Assembly (NCBI GenBank): GCA_025360805.1
Contig: JANYBK010000173.1
Span: 1 to 42,500, forward strand
Source of the DNA: Methanomicrobiales archaeon
GTDB lineage: Archaea > Halobacteriota > Methanomicrobia > Methanomicrobiales > Methanospirillaceae
DNA length: 42,500 nucleotides
Reading direction: 5' to 3'
Positions 28,569 through 39,140 of this stretch are shown piece after piece (position 1 is the stretch's first letter; each line of letters opens with the position of its first letter). The notes under the pieces were generated by a model. The model made no database searches. It saw only the letters and a list, made by a program, of their open reading frames with translations, and had not been told where the DNA came from. The position numbers and the translations under genes were made by a program.

Positions 28569-30503
28569 TCATATCGCGAGTAAAACATTGAAGATAACCA
28601 GTGTGATTATGATAAGGATACATGAGTGTTTTATCCCCGATTCAAGCGATACCTCACTCATCTGCCCGGCGATAATGCCGGAGAAGAGTGCTTGGATAAT
28701 ACATGCATGATACAGGATCCGATTGATGGTCTGGATCGGAATTGAACCGATACCCGACATTGCCCCGACTGCGGGAATACCCGTTGTCGTGATATTTGCA
28801 AGCACAGGGAGGAACTGGGTGGCCAGTACTCCAACGACAAAAAGAAAGACAAAAAATGAAAGGTACACAATCGCGGTGTAGATAAACATCTCGATAAGAC
28901 GCTCTTTTTTGAGGACTTCGGTCATCTTTGCATCGCTTGCTGCAATCGATAGCACCACAGAGATCTGTCCACTCATCTCGCTTGCTTTTGTAATCAGTGT
29001 CACTGTCCTTGCAATTGAGGGGGAGCTGACCCGTTCCTCAAACCGCACCAGGGCTTCAGTGAAGTTAGCCCCCCATTCCATATCCCGTTTGATTCTCCGG
29101 ATTTCATAACTCAGGAGCCCCAGATTGGTATTCACCATGATGGCAATCGCCTGTGCTATGGTGAGTCCTACCTGATTGATACCCGCCATACGTTCAAGAA
29201 AGTCAGGTATGAGCGACTGGATCCCAAACACTTTCCGTGAATAAATCTCGTAAAAGATCGCATAGGGTATGAGCACGATGAGAAGCCCGATAACTATGTG
29301 ATCATCAATGACAGAAATGAAAAGCTCCTGACTTCTGTAACGGGGAATGTTCAAAAATACAACCCCGATATATATGAGAGCAAGCGGTACTGTCACATAG
29401 AGGGTATGATTCACATTATTTACAAAATTCTCAAAAGGGTGCTTGAGATAATAGATCAAATCTCTGAGCTGGTCATATATTTTCATTTGTGAATACTGAC
29501 GCCCTTCATCCTCTTTTTTAACAATGGTAACTTCAGAAAAAGCGTGAAGCCACTTTGTTTTTGTGTATCGCTCAGACTTTTCTGTCTTTATTGATATGAG
29601 ATCGAGAAGCAGAATGAACATAAATGATCCAATGGGAATAATTGCATAAGTTAACACGGACAGCTGAAGAACCGCACCTCCGCCCATCATTCCCATAACT
29701 ACCATAATGATGATCAAAAAAAGTGGACCTGCCACAAAAAGTGTGACATAGGATTCCGCAACAAGTGACAGGACATTGAGAAACTGTTTTTGCTCTAATT
29801 TTGCTTCTTCCTGGTAAATCTTGACTCTTAATGAGAGAAAATCTGACATGTCCCCACCACTTTCAATAACTGACAGGAGATCCTCAAGAAAATTTTTTAG
29901 TTTTTCTGATGGAGTGGTCTCAGACAGATGACGGATAGCAGTAACAATATCGTACCCAAAAAAATCAGCATCTCTTACGATCTGGCGAAATTCCAACGCA
30001 ACTTCCCCATAAATATTTGCTCGATCTGACAGGGATCGAAATATTATCATGAGCTCGGCGCCCCCACGTCTCATCGCATACATATAAGCCACTGCATTGT
30101 GCAGAGTCAGGTTGATCTTAATCGAGCGGTTTTTCTTTTCGATACCGGGTATGCGTAGCATAAGTTTATGGCCAAGGTACGCACCGATACAAAGCGCAAC
30201 TATGACCAGGAGCACCATAATATATTCTGATGGATAAATGGCATTGAAAAAGACCGGTAACTGAAGATTAAAAACATTATATATTCCAATTTTTCCGGTC
30301 GGGAACTGCATACTCAACAATGGGCTGATTAAGTATCCCAGAAGGGCAAAAACGACACCAATCACAAATGTGATCTTAACCGAACGCCAGAGATACTGTT
30401 CAAGAGTAATCCCGATCCTGGCAGAGATCAGATCTGAACGAAGACTATCATACCTATGAGGGTCATGCTCAATCCACTTCCTGATGTAGTTCCTGACAAT
30501 CAT
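28569..30503 (-). CDS. Type II/IV secretion platform membrane protein, TadC/FlaJ (ArlJ)-like
   Basis: Two GspF-like domains with paired TMs; overlaps the secretion ATPase gene. Confidence 0.88.
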   Translation of the reverse strand: MIVRNYIRKWIEHDPHRYDSLRSDLISARIGITLEQYLWRSVKITFVIGVVFALLGYLISPLLSMQFPTGKIGIYNVFNLQLPVFFNAIYPSEYIMVLLVIVALCIGAYLGHKLMLRIPGIEKKNRSIKINLTLHNAVAYMYAMRRGGAELMIIFRSLSDRANIYGEVALEFRQIVRDADFFGYDIVTAIRHLSETTPSEKLKNFLEDLLSVIESGGDMSDFLSLRVKIYQEEAKLEQKQFLNVLSLVAESYVTLFVAGPLFLIIIMVVMGMMGGGAVLQLSVLTYAIIPIGSFMFILLLDLISIKTEKSERYTKTKWLHAFSEVTIVKKEDEGRQYSQMKIYDQLRDLIYYLKHPFENFVNNVNHTLYVTVPLALIYIGVVFLNIPRYRSQELFISVIDDHIVIGLLIVLIPYAIFYEIYSRKVFGIQSLIPDFLERMAGINQVGLTIAQAIAIMVNTNLGLLSYEIRRIKRDMEWGANFTEALVRFEERVSSPSIARTVTLITKASEMSGQISVVLSIAASDAKMTEVLKKERLIEMFIYTAIVYLSFFVFLFVVGVLATQFLPVLANITTTGIPAVGAMSGIGSIPIQTINRILYHACIIQALFSGIIAGQMSEVSLESGIKHSCILIIITLVIFNVLLAI

Positions 30504-32230
30504 TGAATTACCGTACGAAGATCCGAGATATTGGCTATCACTTCTTTAGCATCGATACTATATGCATGGAACAGGGATGCAACCGAGATATAATCCTTAA
30601 GCCCTTGCTTTCTCATCTCTTCAAGGAGATTTTTCCGGATTGCTATCTCTGTCTCAAGCTGTTCACGAGTCCATCCTCGTCTTTCTGCGATCTCTGAATA
30701 TATCTTGGAACGCCCGGTAAAATTGATCTTGTCATGTATAGGATCATAAACAAAGACGTTGTTGACACGCAAATTCCCTGTGGAAGGATCTATACCGGTA
30801 ATCTCGACAATTTCCTGAGAGCGACGTACGCGCTCTGTCCCATGGAAGATTAATCCCTGTAAGCTGATGATATTGAGTGCCTGCACCATGTTTCTTGGTA
30901 CATTCAACGGTTCACTCTCAAGACGGTGGATTGCTGCATCGACACTTCCTGCATGCATGGTTGAAAACGTGGTATGCCCGGTGTTCATAGCCTGGAAAAG
31001 GGTCTGGGCTTCAGCACCACGCACTTCACCGACAAGGATATACTCGGGTCGTTGTCGCATTGCTGCCCGTAACAGATCAAACATGGTGATGGCGTTGCTA
31101 CCTTCAGAAAGGGCTTCGCGGGTGACACTGGCGATCCAGTTATCATGATAGAGAGTGATCTCACGGGTGTCTTCAATACTCACTACTTTGGCAATCGGAG
31201 GGATGAAGAGAGAGACGGCATTTAACGATGTAGTCTTTCCCGATGCGGTCCCTCCAATAAAAAGCAGACTTCTGTTATTCTCAATAGCCATCCAGAAGTA
31301 AGCGAGAACTTCTGCATTGAATGTCCCAATCTCCATGAGTTCAACAGGAGAGAACGGTTCCTCCCTGAATTTACGTATGGTAAATGATGTCCCACGCGTA
31401 GTCACTTCAGATCCGAATGTCAACTGGAGCCTCGAGCCATCAGGGAGTGTTGCATCGATAATCGGAGATCCGGTTGAGATATGTTTGCCCGAACGCTGGG
31501 CAAGAGTGATGGCAAGCGAATTTAGAACATCGGGTTCAAAAGCGATATTTGTCCTGATGTTCCGGTAGTGCCGATGATAGAGGAAGATCGGGACTTTATT
31601 GCCATCACAGGAGATATCCTCAAGATTGGGATCCTTCATCAGCGGGTCAATACGCGACCAGCCTAAAAAATTCCGAATTAAAAAATACTGGATCTTGTGG
31701 AGGGAGGATCGTTCAAGCGTAACGCCATAATCATTAATAAGTTCATTCATCTTTTCGAGTAAGATGTGCCTGCGATCTTTTTTGATCTCCTTTGATGACA
31801 GGATCAGCACACACCGCAGATCCTCATACAGTCTTTCCAGAAGCTCATATTCAAAATCGGACAGGGATGGTTCGAAAAGGAGATACTCCTGCTGGTTGGT
31901 TTTTTTATTCAGGGCAATAATGATGAGCGAACACCCGTTTTCAACCCAGTACTTGTCGATCTGCTCATACGTATCATCCACATTTGCTTCTACTAGCGTA
32001 CCGTCCCGCTCAAAGTCGTATTCGTCTACAACCGGATTTTTAATCCCTTTAAGCAGATGAAAATAGTGGAGTAATCCGGCAGTGGATTTTTTTGGTACAG
32101 GTGCCGGAGTTTTCTTTTCATCACCGCCGGCAACGGTTTTTTCTGGTTCTGCGGGTGGCTCAGCTGGATTCTGTGCCCCTTTTTCCGACTGATTTTTTTT
32201 AAGCGAGTTTAAGAAATCAGAGATCTGCAT
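30500..32230 (-). CDS. Type II/IV secretion ATPase, FlaI/GspE-like
   Basis: Walker A FIGGTASGKTTSLNA, Walker B region RPEYILVGEVRGAEAQTLFQAMNTGHTTFSTMHAGS; start MQISDFLNSL preferred. Confidence 0.93.
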   Translation of the reverse strand: MQISDFLNSLKKNQSEKGAQNPAEPPAEPEKTVAGGDEKKTPAPVPKKSTAGLLHYFHLLKGIKNPVVDEYDFERDGTLVEANVDDTYEQIDKYWVENGCSLIIIALNKKTNQQEYLLFEPSLSDFEYELLERLYEDLRCVLILSSKEIKKDRRHILLEKMNELINDYGVTLERSSLHKIQYFLIRNFLGWSRIDPLMKDPNLEDISCDGNKVPIFLYHRHYRNIRTNIAFEPDVLNSLAITLAQRSGKHISTGSPIIDATLPDGSRLQLTFGSEVTTRGTSFTIRKFREEPFSPVELMEIGTFNAEVLAYFWMAIENNRSLLFIGGTASGKTTSLNAVSLFIPPIAKVVSIEDTREITLYHDNWIASVTREALSEGSNAITMFDLLRAAMRQRPEYILVGEVRGAEAQTLFQAMNTGHTTFSTMHAGSVDAAIHRLESEPLNVPRNMVQALNIISLQGLIFHGTERVRRSQEIVEITGIDPSTGNLRVNNVFVYDPIHDKINFTGRSKIYSEIAERRGWTREQLETEIAIRKNLLEEMRKQGLKDYISVASLFHAYSIDAKEVIANISDLRTVIQ

Positions 32231-32439
32231 ACTGCACAAGCCCCCATCCGAAAAATAATAATGTTCCCGAGCTATAATTCGGGAGATCATTCTATATAAT
32301 TATGTGTCATTCCGGAAAATGCGTAGATTTTTGTCATTTTTCCGCAGGTGTGTCGGTCATTTTTTGCGATCAGATATATTTATAACACTACCCATAAGAG
32401 TTTCTGTGAAGGAAAATTGGTAATTAACAATGGGGGTTT

Positions 32440-33267
32440 ATGCAGGAATTTATCAATAAAAAGATGCCTACAGGGATCTCATCCCTCGACCCGATTCTTG
32501 ACGGGGGGGTTCCACCGGGTTCTGTCATCCTTTTACTTGGGGATCTCGGAGCGGGCAGCAACGAGTTTGTGTACAGTTCAATGATAAATCTGATGGATGC
32601 AAAAAATCATGATGAATTAAAAGATAAGGCATCTCCAAAAGAGCTCCGGTATATCACTTTTACAAGGCTCAAAGATGATGTGAAACAGGAGATTGTCAAT
32701 TCGCTGCATGTTGACAATGTAAACCAGATTGTAGAATCAATCCATTTCGATGATCTCTCTGAACTCTATTTTGACAGAAGTGTTGTTCCTGATGAGTGGT
32801 ACAGCCACAGTGATATCATTACCAGAATGCAAAAGCGGTCCGCTCATGAAGATGTGTTTGTCCAGCTCTCAAACGTAATCAATTCAGCACAACCACAAAG
32901 TCTGATCATCATGGATTCCATCACCGATATTGCAACACAATCCAATAATTCCAGCAGCTGGTCAAACTTTACCGGTGTTTTACGGGGTTTGCAGCGGGTG
33001 TCAAAACAACGGGGTCTTACCTGTTACCTGCTGCTTACCCGGGGCATCCTTAATTCAGCTCAGGAGAAGGAGATTTCAGATATTGCAGATGCAGTGATGC
33101 TCTTCAAATGGGAAGAGAGTACCGGTTCACGCAGGCAGCGGGTGATGTATTTTGAAAAGTTCCGGGGTGTTATGCCTCACCTGGAGGAACACGATCTGGT
33201 GAAATTTGCAGTCCGCATTTCGACTACCAGTGGTTTTGAAGTGAGCAACATCCGGATGATTGTATGA
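32440..33267 (+). CDS. KaiC-like RecA-superfamily protein with degenerate Walker A
   Basis: PTGISSLDPILDGGVPPGSVILLLGDLGAGSNEF; P-loop lacks GK[ST]; SLIIMDSITD Walker B-like. Confidence 0.85.
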   Translation: MQEFINKKMPTGISSLDPILDGGVPPGSVILLLGDLGAGSNEFVYSSMINLMDAKNHDELKDKASPKELRYITFTRLKDDVKQEIVNSLHVDNVNQIVESIHFDDLSELYFDRSVVPDEWYSHSDIITRMQKRSAHEDVFVQLSNVINSAQPQSLIIMDSITDIATQSNNSSSWSNFTGVLRGLQRVSKQRGLTCYLLLTRGILNSAQEKEISDIADAVMLFKWEESTGSRRQRVMYFEKFRGVMPHLEEHDLVKFAVRISTTSGFEVSNIRMIV

Positions 33268-33962
33268 GTGAAGAACGGGTTAAGGTAGGGATCCTTGGGC
33301 TTGATGATATGCTGGGAGGGGGATTGATCCCCGGAAGCATCTGTGCAATTATTGGCACGTATGGTACGGGTAAAACAACCTTTTCCCTTCAGTTCATCTG
33401 GGATGGACTTACAAGGGGAGAACGTGTCATTTACATAAGTCTTGAAGAACGCGAATCAAGAATCTTCACATATATGAAACAGAAGGGATGGGACATCACA
33501 CCATTCATAAATAAAGCTCTCTATGTCATCAAGCTCGATCCCACGGACTTCAATGTTGCCAACAACCGGATCAAAAATGAACTCCCAAAACTCATCGAAG
33601 AAGTGAAGGCCAGCAGGGTAGTCATCGATCCGATCTCCCTTTTTGAAGATCTGTTCGATACAGACTCTGAACGAAGGCAGGAGATGTACAGGTTTATTGA
33701 AGGGCTCCGTGACCGGAACTGCACGATCATGATGACTTCTGAAACCCACCGGGACAATGTATTTTCCAGTAGACACGGGCTGATCGAATACCTGTCAGAT
33801 ACAGTGATCCTGCTCCGGTATGTCCGCCCCTCTGATCTTACGGATGTGCACCTTGCACTTGAAGTGGTAAAAATGCGGATGTCTGCCCATTCCCGTGAGA
33901 TCAAACCGTACGAGATTGAGCAGGATCAGGTCATGGTTTATTCAGAAGCAAATGTGTTCTGA
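33264..33962 (+). CDS. KaiC-like RecA-superfamily ATPase
   Basis: GILGLDDMLGGGLIPGSICAIIGTYGTGKTTFSLQFIWDGL; canonical Walker A. Confidence 0.92.
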   Translation: MSEERVKVGILGLDDMLGGGLIPGSICAIIGTYGTGKTTFSLQFIWDGLTRGERVIYISLEERESRIFTYMKQKGWDITPFINKALYVIKLDPTDFNVANNRIKNELPKLIEEVKASRVVIDPISLFEDLFDTDSERRQEMYRFIEGLRDRNCTIMMTSETHRDNVFSSRHGLIEYLSDTVILLRYVRPSDLTDVHLALEVVKMRMSAHSREIKPYEIEQDQVMVYSEANVF

Positions 33963-34089
33963 AAATATAGGCGCAAACCTGAAGATTTCCATTTTTTAAA
34001 CCAAAAACCATAAATTCCGGGTATCAGCATTTTTAAAAAGGACAGATGTGAAGTCATCTGCTACAGGAAATTAAAAATCGTTATAGGGT

Positions 34090-34353
34090 TTACAGGGTAA
34101 ATCCGAAAATATCCAACAACACTAGGATACAGACACCCGGCAACCCCCCGATTGCTGAGATGAGCACTGTCGCAAGGTCCCACCCAAGATCCGGTTTTCC
34201 CATCCACTGCATGACATGCAGGAAATTGAGAATAAAGAGCAGGATAAGCCCAAGGATTGCATTGATCACAAGTACTGAGAACTTTTTTACCAGATAGTAG
34301 ACAATCGCAACAATTGCCACTACCAGAAGAATTGCAATGAGTACTGCGCTCAT
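34090..34353 (-). CDS. BofA-family small membrane protein
   Basis: VLVINAILGLILLFILNF...ISAIGGLPGVCILVLLDIFG. Confidence 0.8.
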   Translation of the reverse strand: MSAVLIAILLVVAIVAIVYYLVKKFSVLVINAILGLILLFILNFLHVMQWMGKPDLGWDLATVLISAIGGLPGVCILVLLDIFGFTL

Positions 34354-34371
34354 AATTGTCCCTTATGTCCT

Positions 34372-35676
34372 TTATTTACCAATGATACGCTGCTTATTTA
34401 TCCTTACCGAAGGCAAAATCAGCGAGCCGATTGAACGGGATTCATGGCTTAAACCGATGATTTCGTTATGCAGCGAAAAGACGTTACCTGACAGCATAGC
34501 ACTCCGGATCGGTTCTTCAAACACTCCGCCCTCCATCCAAAACGCATTGGAGAGTTCAACGGAAAATTCCCCGCTCATCGGGTTTGCTGTATGAGCGCCA
34601 ACCACACTGTGCACATATACAGTGCGTTCATCTGCAATACTGCTGCGCTTTCCGTCAACTACGAAATTATGGTGGCCAATTCCCGGAGAACCACCGTAAC
34701 CACCCCGAACCGCACTTGCGGTACTGGTTTTTCCGTACCGGTAAGCGGTTTTGAGATCATAGGCAAAGGCTTCCAGCACACCATCCTTAATGAAATCTAT
34801 CCTGTGTGTTGGCATACCTTCTGCATCCCAGCTCACGCTGCCACTTGCTCCAGTGAGAAGCGGGTCATCATACATCGAGATGAGGGGATCAGCAACAGGT
34901 TCTTGCAATGACTTGACAAACCGTGATCTTCCTGCATGTACGTTCCGCCCGTTCAGGGCTGGGATAAACACACTGCTGAGGAGTTCGGCATAAGCAAGCG
35001 GAGAGAGCAGGATCTCATAATTCCCGGTGGGGATCTCATTTCCTCCCGCAGATTCATGGGCAAAGAAGCTTGCCCGCTCCCCGACATGGAAGGGGTTTAC
35101 CTTGTTAATGAAACTGGAATGATCGAATTCTGAGCCCGTTGACTGTCCATGGATGGCTTCAATCGAGAGCGACACTCCCGTGTGGCTGTCCGTGTAGTGC
35201 ACCCCCCTGCTGTTAGCAAGGGTCACAGTTGCAGTTGAGAGTCCGGCAGATCCGGCAGTCACTTCTGCCACATGTTCTTCTGAGCCGGCAAGCATCTGTT
35301 CGAGCAGTTCCAGAGCGGATGCTGGCTCGACCTTCATTGATGGGTCAAACGTGAGCGGTGTGCGGGAAATGTCCTTGGCCCCGGGCAATCCTTCCCACGG
35401 CAATGAAGTGGCGAGATGGCCGCTTGCAATAGCCGCATCCAGACATTCACTCCAGTGGCTGGGATCGTTCGTACTCGATGATCCGATCCTGCCCTTATGG
35501 ATGGTTCTGATTCCAAGCCCGCAGTCTTCTGAAGCAGAGGCCAGATTGATCTTCTTTTGTTTAAGGTCGGCAGATACGCTTCGACCTTCAACATAAAATA
35601 TCTCGACTTCATCTACGCTCTTTAACCCTTTTTGTATAATCTGATCAATCCATTCCACTGCCGCCCACCACCGCAT
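34372..35676 (-). CDS. TldE/PmbA family protein
   Basis: PmbA-like GLGIRTIHKGRIGSSSTND, FAYDLKTAYRYGKTSTASAVRGG; adjacent to TldD; start uncertain. Confidence 0.9.
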   Translation of the reverse strand: MRWWAAVEWIDQIIQKGLKSVDEVEIFYVEGRSVSADLKQKKINLASASEDCGLGIRTIHKGRIGSSSTNDPSHWSECLDAAIASGHLATSLPWEGLPGAKDISRTPLTFDPSMKVEPASALELLEQMLAGSEEHVAEVTAGSAGLSTATVTLANSRGVHYTDSHTGVSLSIEAIHGQSTGSEFDHSSFINKVNPFHVGERASFFAHESAGGNEIPTGNYEILLSPLAYAELLSSVFIPALNGRNVHAGRSRFVKSLQEPVADPLISMYDDPLLTGASGSVSWDAEGMPTHRIDFIKDGVLEAFAYDLKTAYRYGKTSTASAVRGGYGGSPGIGHHNFVVDGKRSSIADERTVYVHSVVGAHTANPMSGEFSVELSNAFWMEGGVFEEPIRSAMLSGNVFSLHNEIIGLSHESRSIGSLILPSVRINKQRIIGK

Positions 35677-36976
35677 CGCACAGGAGAATTGTTGGAGCCC
35701 CGTCACTCACCGGCACACTCTGTCCACCTTTCCCGCAGTATCCCGGGCTCATCTTACGGTTCTTACCGCAGAGTGCGATATTGTGCAGGGTTGTTAAGAT
35801 ATCTCCTGATAAAGAGACATCTCGCACCATACCAGTACACTCCCCGTTCTTCACGAGATACCCATACTCTGCATTGAACTGGAAAACTCCCCGTCCCGGG
35901 TCAACCTGACCCCCGCGGGAGCCTTTGAGAAAAATCCCGTCTTTACATTCTTCAAAGATCTCGTGGTCAGTGGCATCACCGGCTTCTATAAAGGTGTTGC
36001 TCATCCGGACAAGCGGGGGTTCTCCGGCCATGCCCCGTGCATGGCCAGCTACGCCATTACCTACTGCCGCCAGTGATTCGCGATTGTGGAGGAACGCATT
36101 TACAACCCCGTTTTTGATAATCTCGGTTCTGCGCACAGCCACACCTTCAGCGTCAACAGGGTCGAACCCGAACTCGGGAATACCGGGATCGTCTACAATC
36201 GAGAGCCTGTCGTTTCCAATCTTCTGCCCGGTTTTATCTTTTAAGACAGAGTTGCCTTCCTGAATAAGGTCGCCTTCACTGGCATGACCAACCGCTTCAT
36301 GGGCAAACACTCCTGCGAGTTCCGGATCGAGTATGGCTTTTAACTTCCCCCCATGTGCTAATTTCGCGTCAAGCAATGCCACTGCAATATCGGCAGCTTT
36401 TTTCCCGAGAGTCTGATGGTGCCGTAGATTGAACCCGTGGATGGAGTGCTCACGTTCATACCCCATCTGGGTATTGTCATTGCGTGAAGCAACCGCCAGC
36501 ACATTGAATCCTGAACGGCACATCTCATAGGTATATTCATTTCCGGAACTGTCCAGAAATTCCACCTGCTCTACCCGCTCGATGTAGTTTGCCCGGCGGT
36601 TCACCACAGAGGGATGAATCGCACCCTTCTCAATCTCTGAAAGAATAGCGGATTTTTCCTCGATACTGACCGAACGGGGATCTTCTTTCATTGCTGGAAC
36701 AGCAAGCACCCCATGGGATACCTCCCCGAGGCATACCTGCTCTTGTGTTATCGCAGCAAGGGAGCAGGCATTCTGTAACAGTTCGTCAAACTTTCTGCCA
36801 GTGCAGGGTTGATAATTATCGATCTGGAGAATCCCCCAGCCGGTTTTGCTGATGACACGGAGCACAGCTTTGTTAAAAAAAGTTGTTCCTGCTGATTCAA
36901 ATATACCGTTATCTATGTCAATATGGGTAATTTGTCCGGTTACATGACGCAGATCATAATAGGTGATACCGGGCAT
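35645..36976 (-). CDS. tldD: TldD family metallopeptidase
   Basis: HEXXXH motif in GVFAHEAVGHASEGDLIQEG; GHARGMAGEPPLVRMSNTFIEAGD. Confidence 0.93.
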   Translation of the reverse strand: MPGITYYDLRHVTGQITHIDIDNGIFESAGTTFFNKAVLRVISKTGWGILQIDNYQPCTGRKFDELLQNACSLAAITQEQVCLGEVSHGVLAVPAMKEDPRSVSIEEKSAILSEIEKGAIHPSVVNRRANYIERVEQVEFLDSSGNEYTYEMCRSGFNVLAVASRNDNTQMGYEREHSIHGFNLRHHQTLGKKAADIAVALLDAKLAHGGKLKAILDPELAGVFAHEAVGHASEGDLIQEGNSVLKDKTGQKIGNDRLSIVDDPGIPEFGFDPVDAEGVAVRRTEIIKNGVVNAFLHNRESLAAVGNGVAGHARGMAGEPPLVRMSNTFIEAGDATDHEIFEECKDGIFLKGSRGGQVDPGRGVFQFNAEYGYLVKNGECTGMVRDVSLSGDILTTLHNIALCGKNRKMSPGYCGKGGQSVPVSDGAPTILLCDAVVGGSGMD

Positions 36977-36982
36977 GTTTGC

Positions 36983-38953
36983 TCATGCCACCGGGTTGTT
37001 GACAGTAGTTACATCTGCAATCATTGCAGTTGAACGAAGAGCCATATTTTTGAGCTTGATGAGGAATCCTGCGGAATTCTCTGGTACAAGGGCTAACTTG
37101 AGGACATCATCGATAGTGTCCACGGGAATAATGTTGACAAGAGGCTTGTACCGCTCTTCAATCAGTACATCTCCCATATTCATCCTTGGGATAAGGACCG
37201 TTTTTATGCCGGCCTTTACCGCAGCTTCGATCTTGTAGGTCACCCCTCCTACAGGAAGCACATCGCCCCTGACTGAGAGTGAGCCAGTCATTGCTAAATC
37301 CTGACGGACAGGAATACCCTCGATTGCACTTACGACTGCTGTTGCGACACTGACAGACGCCGAATCTCCCTCGACTCCCATATAGGTGCCGATGAACTGG
37401 ATATGGATATCGATATTCCTGACATCCTTGCCTGTGAATTTTTTCAAGAGAGCACTCACGTTCTTAATGGATTCCTGGGCGATCTCCTTGAGCATCCCGG
37501 TGGCAATTACGGTACCGCTCGCACCCTGTGCAGGTGTTACCTCAGCCATTATCGGGAGCACGGATCCTGCATCACTTCCGGTGACCGCAAGTCCGTTAAC
37601 CCTGCCGACCCGCGTACCTTCCACTACAGCCATATCATACTCCCGCAGGTGGCGGGTAACCTCGTCGGATACCTGATCTTCAATGGAACGGGCAGTTTTC
37701 TTTGCCTTGATGACATGGGCGGCAGTGGTGATCGTTGAACCTTCCTCCCGGGCGATGTCGCCAGCAACACGGATGAGGCCCCCCATATCACGCAGCTTTA
37801 GGGTGAGGTGTCCCTTGCGGTTCGACCGGCGCTTGGATTCACGGATAATTTCATCGATTGCGCTCTGGTCGCAATGCGGAATTTTTCCGTCATTTTTTAC
37901 TTCCTGCGCAATGAATCGGACATATTTCTGCCGGTTTTCAGGAGTGTCATCCATACTCTCTGCCATATACACTTCGTAACCGTACCCCCGGATACGCGAG
38001 CGGAGAGCCGGGTGCATTCCCTGGATTGCATCAAGGTTTCCTGCCGCAACCATCACGAATTTGCAGGGTACAGGTTCTGTCCGGACCATCGCACCACTCG
38101 ACCTTTCGCTCTGACCGGTGATAGGGAACTCTCCTTCCTGCAGTGCAGTGAGCAGGTTCTGCTGAGAATGCGGGTCTAACGTGTTGATCTCATCGATGAA
38201 GAGGACACCACCATTCGAGCGGTGGATCGCTCCTGCCTCAACCCGGTCATGGGACGGTGTTTCAAGCCCGCCACTCTGGAATGGATCATGGCGCACATCC
38301 CCTAAAAGAGCACCGGCATGCGTGCCAGTTCCATCAATAAAGGGAGCAATGTTCTTGGTGTCATTCGAGACAAGTAGTTTGGGCACCATTGACTCCTCTC
38401 TGGGCATACTTGTGCGGAATGCTATGAAAATAAAAGCTACTGCAATAAGGCCCATTATTATCTGCCCGGTGATTATAGCATATCCACCGATCCCGATGAT
38501 GGCTATGAGGAGGAGCATATTCCGGAACTGGATCTTTTTTCTGGCTTCCGCTTTGTGAGCAGTTACGATCTGTTTTCCCCGTCCTGCTGCAACTGTCCTG
38601 ATGATAGGGTTGTTGTTGTCATCGGAGTTTGGGTAGACCATAATATCGATTAACTCTTCTTTTGGCAACAGCTCAGCCATCGCCTTTGCCAGCATTGATT
38701 TTCCTGTACCGGGACTGCCGATCATCATGACGTGGCGTCGCTGGATCGCCGCTTTTTTGATCACTTCTACTGCTTGTTCCTGACCGATCACCTGATCGAT
38801 CAGTTTTGCGGGAACTTCGATTGTTGATGTTGCGCCCGCAATTTCTGTGGATACCGCTTCGGGCGATGCGGGTTTTATTTCATTCTGCTGCGGGGGGGTT
38901 TGCTCAGATATTTCCATTGCGGTTTTAACCTCTTTTAACCTTAAGATTTTCAT
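36983..38953 (-). CDS. lonB: Archaeal ATP-dependent membrane protease LonB
   Basis: Walker [14 protein letters not shown], two TMs after the P-loop, catalytic region [15 protein letters not shown] and [22 protein letters not shown]. Confidence 0.96.
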   Translation of the reverse strand: MKILRLKEVKTAMEISEQTPPQQNEIKPASPEAVSTEIAGATSTIEVPAKLIDQVIGQEQAVEVIKKAAIQRRHVMMIGSPGTGKSMLAKAMAELLPKEELIDIMVYPNSDDNNNPIIRTVAAGRGKQIVTAHKAEARKKIQFRNMLLLIAIIGIGGYAIITGQIIMGLIAVAFIFIAFRTSMPREESMVPKLLVSNDTKNIAPFIDGTGTHAGALLGDVRHDPFQSGGLETPSHDRVEAGAIHRSNGGVLFIDEINTLDPHSQQNLLTALQEGEFPITGQSERSSGAMVRTEPVPCKFVMVAAGNLDAIQGMHPALRSRIRGYGYEVYMAESMDDTPENRQKYVRFIAQEVKNDGKIPHCDQSAIDEIIRESKRRSNRKGHLTLKLRDMGGLIRVAGDIAREEGSTITTAAHVIKAKKTARSIEDQVSDEVTRHLREYDMAVVEGTRVGRVNGLAVTGSDAGSVLPIMAEVTPAQGASGTVIATGMLKEIAQESIKNVSALLKKFTGKDVRNIDIHIQFIGTYMGVEGDSASVSVATAVVSAIEGIPVRQDLAMTGSLSVRGDVLPVGGVTYKIEAAVKAGIKTVLIPRMNMGDVLIEERYKPLVNIIPVDTIDDVLKLALVPENSAGFLIKLKNMALRSTAMIADVTTVNNPVA

Positions 38954-39140
38954 ATAATTTGTTCTATGATAGTTTAAGTACTTTCAGCTGGTCACATCAG
39001 TGACGGGAAATCCACTCTTTGGACATCCCTTAAAAAAGTTCTTTGTGAAAGAATACAATAATTGAGTGCGGTATATTATCACCAATACAACATACAATAA
39101 GTAAAGAATTACTGCTCGTCTGCGATCAGGAAACGATATC

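Noticed and set aside
39103-39114. gtaaagaattac near the prs promoter as another copy of the GTAA/TTAC dyad
   Set aside because: Spacer is 4 bp rather than 8 and flanking bases do not match the other three sites.
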